Shown piece by piece: positions 5,840 to 8,041 of a stretch of 8,041 nucleotides of DNA. Position 1 is the stretch's first letter. Every line of letters starts with the position of its first letter. The notes beneath the pieces were generated by a model, which saw only the letters and a list, made by a program, of their open reading frames with translations, ran no database searches and had not been told where the DNA came from. The stretch is from contig CAYTNY010000092.1 in the NCBI GenBank assembly GCA_964439215.1, forward strand, positions 1 to 8,041. The letters are read 5' to 3'. This DNA is from CAYTNY01 sp964439215 (GTDB lineage: Bacteria; Oederibacteriota; PGYV01; CAYTNY01). Position numbers and translations under genes: made by a program.

Positions 5840-6094
5840 ATGAAAGAACAGATTGAAGAACTCACGCTTTTGCTTTTGTATCTGAATTCATGGAATGAAA
5901 AGATACATAATGGAGAAGTGAAGCGTGCGTGGAAGAATCATGATTTTGCCACGATTGATGCACTGCAGGAAAAAGGGCTGATATCAGCCACAAAACGCGC
6001 AAAATCGGTTTATTTCAGCGAGGAAGGCGCTGCAAAAGCGGAAAAACTTGCTGATAAATACGGGATAAAAAAAGGCCCGCGAGGGGAGGATTAA
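5840..6094 (+). CDS. DUF6429-like small protein, winged-helix-like
   Basis: An 84-residue protein matching, as I recall it, the DUF6429 pattern. It has an N-terminal helix EELTLLLLYLNSW (residues 5-17), then RAWKNHDFATIDALQEKGLI (about 33-52) and a closing AKSVYFSEEGAAKAEKL (about 57-73). The last two parts resemble the recognition helix and wing of winged-helix regulators, in which a GLI-x(n)-KSVxxTEEG pattern is common; DNA binding is an inference. ATG 5840 is chosen because GGAGGG (5829-5834) lies five bases upstream. An in-frame ATG at 5819 would precede that site. The stop is one base before the ATG of the SEC-C gene, whose ribosome-binding site GGGGAGGA (6083-6090) lies inside this gene, so the two are very probably translated from one message. 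Confidence 0.8.
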   Translation: MKEQIEELTLLLLYLNSWNEKIHNGEVKRAWKNHDFATIDALQEKGLISATKRAKSVYFSEEGAAKAEKLADKYGIKKGPRGED

Positions 6095-6095
6095 A

Positions 6096-7517
6096 ATGAA
6101 TAACAAACCCGGGAGAAACGAACCCTGTCCGTGCGGAAGCGGTAAAAAGTATAAAAAATGCTGCATGGAAATTGATAATAAAATGTATTCTTTTGAGGAG
6201 CTGGGTTATTACAAAACCGGTAATAACACTTATGATTCGTTTTTGAATGTGCTTAATGCAATGTCCTCTATGAGGGATGATTTGGCTGAATGTACCAGAG
6301 ACGGGCTGGAACTACAGGGGCAGATGAAAGAGTTTGTGCATATGTTCCGGCCGGGGGATATTTACCCGTTGAGTTATTTTACTGCATGGTCTGTAATTGA
6401 CTGCTGTTTTGGAAAATCATACAGTTCTGTGCTTGAAAAATCAGCCGGCATCCAAAGAAAAAAAGAAGATAAAGGTATAGAATTGTTGTTTGAAGGACTT
6501 TTGTTTTCATATCCGGGTTTTTTTCTTGTTGAAAAATCAGAAGGAAAAACGTATTTCAAAGCGCTGTATAATGATGAGCGTTTTAAAATAGATTATGTTC
6601 CTGAAAAATGGCAGGTTGACTTCAGGGAAGACACGCTGCTGTTTACCCGCATATTTGGATTTGCTAATATTGCATTTCCGGGAATTGAGCCGCTGGTTTT
6701 TACCGACAAAGCACAAATAAAAAAACTTATTGCAATGGATAAAGAGGATTACAGGGAATTTATAAAACATAATAAACTTGAAGATGAAGCGATGAGTTAT
6801 ATTGATATGAACAGGGAAATGTTTATTGTCAGGCTTTCTATGTTTAAAGAAACAGTGATGGCCAAGCAGGGTGTGCTTCAGGAGGAAAAAAAACCTGTCA
6901 TTACAAACACCGATGGCCAGCTGATGTATTTTATAACAATTTATATGAATGTTATTGACGAAGAAACACTGGTAAAAAAACTTGATAATATGAAAAGAAT
7001 TGAAAAGGGAGAAAACAACGAATGGGTGTGGACTGTTGACAGGGAAATTATGCCGGGAGGAGGAAATACCATAAGAGGTTTAATCAGAAAAAAAAGGGAT
7101 GAACTCATTGTTGAGGTGAATTCGTTTCAGCGGGCCGTAAAGATACTCAATAAGTTTGACAAGGAACTGTCCCGCGAGGCAGTGTATACAAGGCATGAAG
7201 TAAAAGAGGTGGATAGGGCGATGCTTGAAAACAGAGCGGAAAAAAACGGAGGTTGCAGACCGCCTGAACCATTGAGTCCCGAAGAACAGAGCGAGATTGA
7301 CGCAAAAATAGCGCAGATGCAGAAAGATTATTATATGAAAAAATGGCCGCGTATGAAAATACCGGCCCTGGGCGATATTACGCCGCATCAGGCGGCAAAG
7401 ACGCAGGAAGGCAGAAAAAAACTGTCGGCTCTGATAGAGACCATGGAAAAAATGCAGCAAGAACCTGACAAAAAAGATTTTGATTTCAACAAATTAAGAA
7501 AAAAATTCGGTTTGTAG
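6096..7517 (+). CDS. SEC-C protein with MbcA/ParS-like C-terminal motif, 473 residues
   Basis: The zinc-binding SEC-C motif is complete at the N-terminus (C11-x-C13-x8-C22-C23). Residues 80-215 share landmarks with the 266-residue SEC-C protein at 999-1799: FRPGD (84-88), WSVIDCCFGK (98-107), LLFTRIFGF (181-189) and a following proline-rich turn. A second part (about 265-355) looks like mixed beta structure ending in LIVEVNSFQRA (337-347). The tail contains W417 and IPALGDITPHQAAKTQEGR (422-440), resembling the C-terminal toxin-binding domain of Xre/MbcA/ParS antitoxins (DUF2384) with its ALGG-TP and T-x-EGR signature. This resemblance is by pattern and needs a profile check. No membrane segment is seen. 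It forms a tight operon with the DUF6429-like gene one base upstream. Copy B of the intergenic element begins directly after its stop. Function is unknown; regulation or stress/defence roles are possible. Confidence 0.85.
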   Translation: MNNKPGRNEPCPCGSGKKYKKCCMEIDNKMYSFEELGYYKTGNNTYDSFLNVLNAMSSMRDDLAECTRDGLELQGQMKEFVHMFRPGDIYPLSYFTAWSVIDCCFGKSYSSVLEKSAGIQRKKEDKGIELLFEGLLFSYPGFFLVEKSEGKTYFKALYNDERFKIDYVPEKWQVDFREDTLLFTRIFGFANIAFPGIEPLVFTDKAQIKKLIAMDKEDYREFIKHNKLEDEAMSYIDMNREMFIVRLSMFKETVMAKQGVLQEEKKPVITNTDGQLMYFITIYMNVIDEETLVKKLDNMKRIEKGENNEWVWTVDREIMPGGGNTIRGLIRKKRDELIVEVNSFQRAVKILNKFDKELSREAVYTRHEVKEVDRAMLENRAEKNGGCRPPEPLSPEEQSEIDAKIAQMQKDYYMKKWPRMKIPALGDITPHQAAKTQEGRKKLSALIETMEKMQQEPDKKDFDFNKLRKKFGL

Positions 7518-7530
7518 CGCCGGGCCCGCG

Positions 7531-7557
7531 TTTGTCCTTCAGAGTTTGAAAAACAAA
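7531..7557. other. 5' hairpin of intergenic element copy B
   Basis: TTTGT (7531-7535) pairs with ACAAA (7553-7557), and TTCA (7538-7541) with TGAA (7547-7550), leaving a small 2x2 internal loop and a five-base end loop. It sits at the position of the perfect eight-base stem of copy A. It follows the SEC-C operon and might contribute to its transcript end. Confidence 0.4.
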
Positions 7558-7619
7558 GGAGAATGTTCTCCCAAAACGCGGCAACGTGAACAACCTGCAC
7601 AAGAAGTTTTTTTTGCTCT

Positions 7620-7640
7620 TAACCGTCAACCGTGAACCGC
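7620..7640. repeat. Heptanucleotide tandem array, three units
   Basis: TAACCGT, CAACCGT and GAACCGC follow one another directly after the shared TTTTTTGCTCT block. These are the same NAACCGT heptamers as in copy A, but half as many. Confidence 0.75.
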
Positions 7641-7673
7641 CACAGCCGGCCTCCCCTATAAAAACCTTCGCCT

Positions 7674-7721
7674 GCTCTTCATCGCAAAAACGGGGATCGT
7701 TCAACTTTTGTAGTGAAGAGC
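7674..7721. other. Long stem-loop in intergenic element copy B
   Basis: GCTCTTCA (7674-7681) pairs perfectly with TGAAGAGC (7714-7721). After one mismatch the stem continues with GCAAAA (7684-7689) against TTTTGT (7706-7711), including G-U pairs, for about 15 pairs in all. The loop is 7690-7705. It occupies the place of the 5690-5728 stem in copy A, with different bases in both arms. Confidence 0.65.
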
Positions 7722-7777
7722 AAAGCGGACATTTCTATTTTGCAGCGGAATCCGGTCTTTTACAGGTAATTGTTTTA

Positions 7778-7805
7778 TTGACAGTATTTTTTTTCGTGAT
7801 AATAT
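7778..7805 (+). promoter_or_regulatory. Candidate promoter for the secreted protein gene
   Basis: A perfect TTGACA (7778-7783) is followed after 16 bases by TAATAT (7800-7805, 4/6). An overlapping GATAAT (7798-7803, 5/6) would be spaced only 14 bases. Transcription would begin about 25 bases before ATG 7839. A run of eight or more T residues lies in the spacer. Confidence 0.5.
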
Positions 7806-7838
7806 AAATCATCAAAAAAATATAGAGGGGTAATTGCT

Positions 7839-8041
7839 ATGAAGAGAATTGTTTTTATTGTTATTTTTATGTCTGTTTTTGTTTCGCTTTATCCGGGGAT
7901 TGTGAAAAACTATACCGCGCTTTCTGACTGGGAAAAATGCACATTGAAAAATGCCGACATATCTTACGACGAAGGCACAGTGCGAATACTGCGTATATAT
8001 GATGATGAATTTGAAAGCACGCAGCTGTCGCCGCGCTGGGT
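7839..8041 (+). CDS. Secreted protein, N-terminal part (runs off the window)
   Basis: An open frame begins at ATG 7839 and is still open at the window end (67 full codons). GAGGGG (7825-7830) lies eight bases upstream. Residues 1-18 (MKRIVFIVIFMSVFVSLY) form a typical signal peptide with Lys-Arg then a hydrophobic core. No lipobox cysteine is seen near the expected cleavage site, so export rather than lipidation is likely. After it, RIYDDEFESTQLSPRW (about 52-67) resembles the opening strand of concanavalin-like lectin/glucanase domains, where a D-D-F-x(n)-L-x-P-x-W pattern is common. A carbohydrate-binding or carbohydrate-degrading role is therefore possible but speculative. The 15 bases over its ribosome-binding site are identical to those of the gene at 1914. 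Confidence 0.75.
   Translation, partial: MKRIVFIVIFMSVFVSLYPGIVKNYTALSDWEKCTLKNADISYDEGTVRILRIYDDEFESTQLSPRW

Larger units (their letters stand above)
7518..7808. repeat. Intergenic element, copy B
   Basis: Counterpart of 5512-5815. Shared blocks in order are AACCTGCA (7592-7599), TTTTTTGCTCTTAACCGT (7609-7626), CCTCCCCTA (7650-7658), AAAACCTT (7661-7668), AAAGCGGA (7722-7729) and TAATATAAA (7800-7808). It starts right after the SEC-C stop codon with a GC-rich palindrome (CGGGCCCG, 7521-7528), then a small hairpin GGAGAA/TTCTCC (7558-7571). Between the 18-base block and AAAGCGGA it is 24 bases shorter than copy A, nearly all explained by three fewer heptamers. Open frames on either strand here have no ribosome-binding site and are not believed. 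No gene is seen in this 321-base gap. Confidence 0.65.

Noticed and set aside
7586..7807. + strand open frame through element copy B
   Set aside because: No ribosome-binding site. It is made of the hairpins, heptamers and promoter of the repeat, and copy A does not preserve it.
5512..7808. Integron cassette bracketed by attC sites
   Set aside because: The flanking elements lack recognisable RYYYAAC/GTTRRRY core ends, and no integrase is present.
1..8041. tRNA, rRNA or CRISPR arrays
   Set aside because: I looked through all spacers and saw no cloverleaf-like tRNA sequence, no rRNA-like sequence and no regularly spaced repeat-spacer pattern. The 7-base repeats are tandem with no spacers.

Overview
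The window comes from a bacterial chromosome of moderate GC (low-to-mid 40s % by eye). All recognisable genes are on the + strand. Arg AGA/AGG and Ile ATA codons are common, and ribosome-binding sites are strong and purine-rich (AGGAGGAG, GGGAGGG, GGGGAGGA). The phylum cannot be fixed from this. A short PUR-alpha-like protein, SEC-C proteins and heptanucleotide intergenic repeats would suit a deep-branching Gram-negative or candidate-phylum bacterium, but that is only an impression.

Layout. (1) Positions 1-772: a consensus-like promoter, an unrecognised 102-residue protein, and a 67-residue PUR/DUF3276-type nucleic-acid-binding protein in an apparent two-gene operon. (2) 773-1799: a structured spacer with two possible promoters and a possible 14-residue leader ORF, then a 266-residue protein with an N-terminal SEC-C zinc-binding motif. 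(3) 1914-4517: a 241-residue helical protein resembling DUF5677/HEPN-like families, 42 bases upstream of a RecQ-family DNA helicase. The RecQ appears to lack the RQC winged helix but keeps the zinc module and HRDC, and ends in an added helix-turn-helix-like tail. (4) 4518-5338: an extended -10 promoter, a leader hairpin and a multi-pass membrane protein of unknown function. (5) 5339-5839: a long spacer whose second half is copy A of a diverged intergenic element. (6) 5840-7517: a tight operon of a DUF6429-like small protein and a second, larger SEC-C protein with an MbcA/ParS-like tail. (7) 7518-7838: copy B of the intergenic element, ending in a promoter. (8) 7839-end: the start of a secreted protein cut off by the window edge.

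How the genes may work together. The SEC-C, HEPN-like, RecQ, PUR and small winged-helix-like proteins all point to nucleic-acid binding or processing, but no complete known defence system can be named. The most distinctive structure is the pair of intergenic elements (about 5512-5815 and 7518-7808) that bracket the DUF6429-SEC-C operon. Each has a 5' hairpin, an identical 18-base block, a heptamer array (six units against three), a long stem-loop whose arms differ in sequence but still pair, and a promoter-like end. The two SEC-C proteins also look paralogous beyond their zinc motif.
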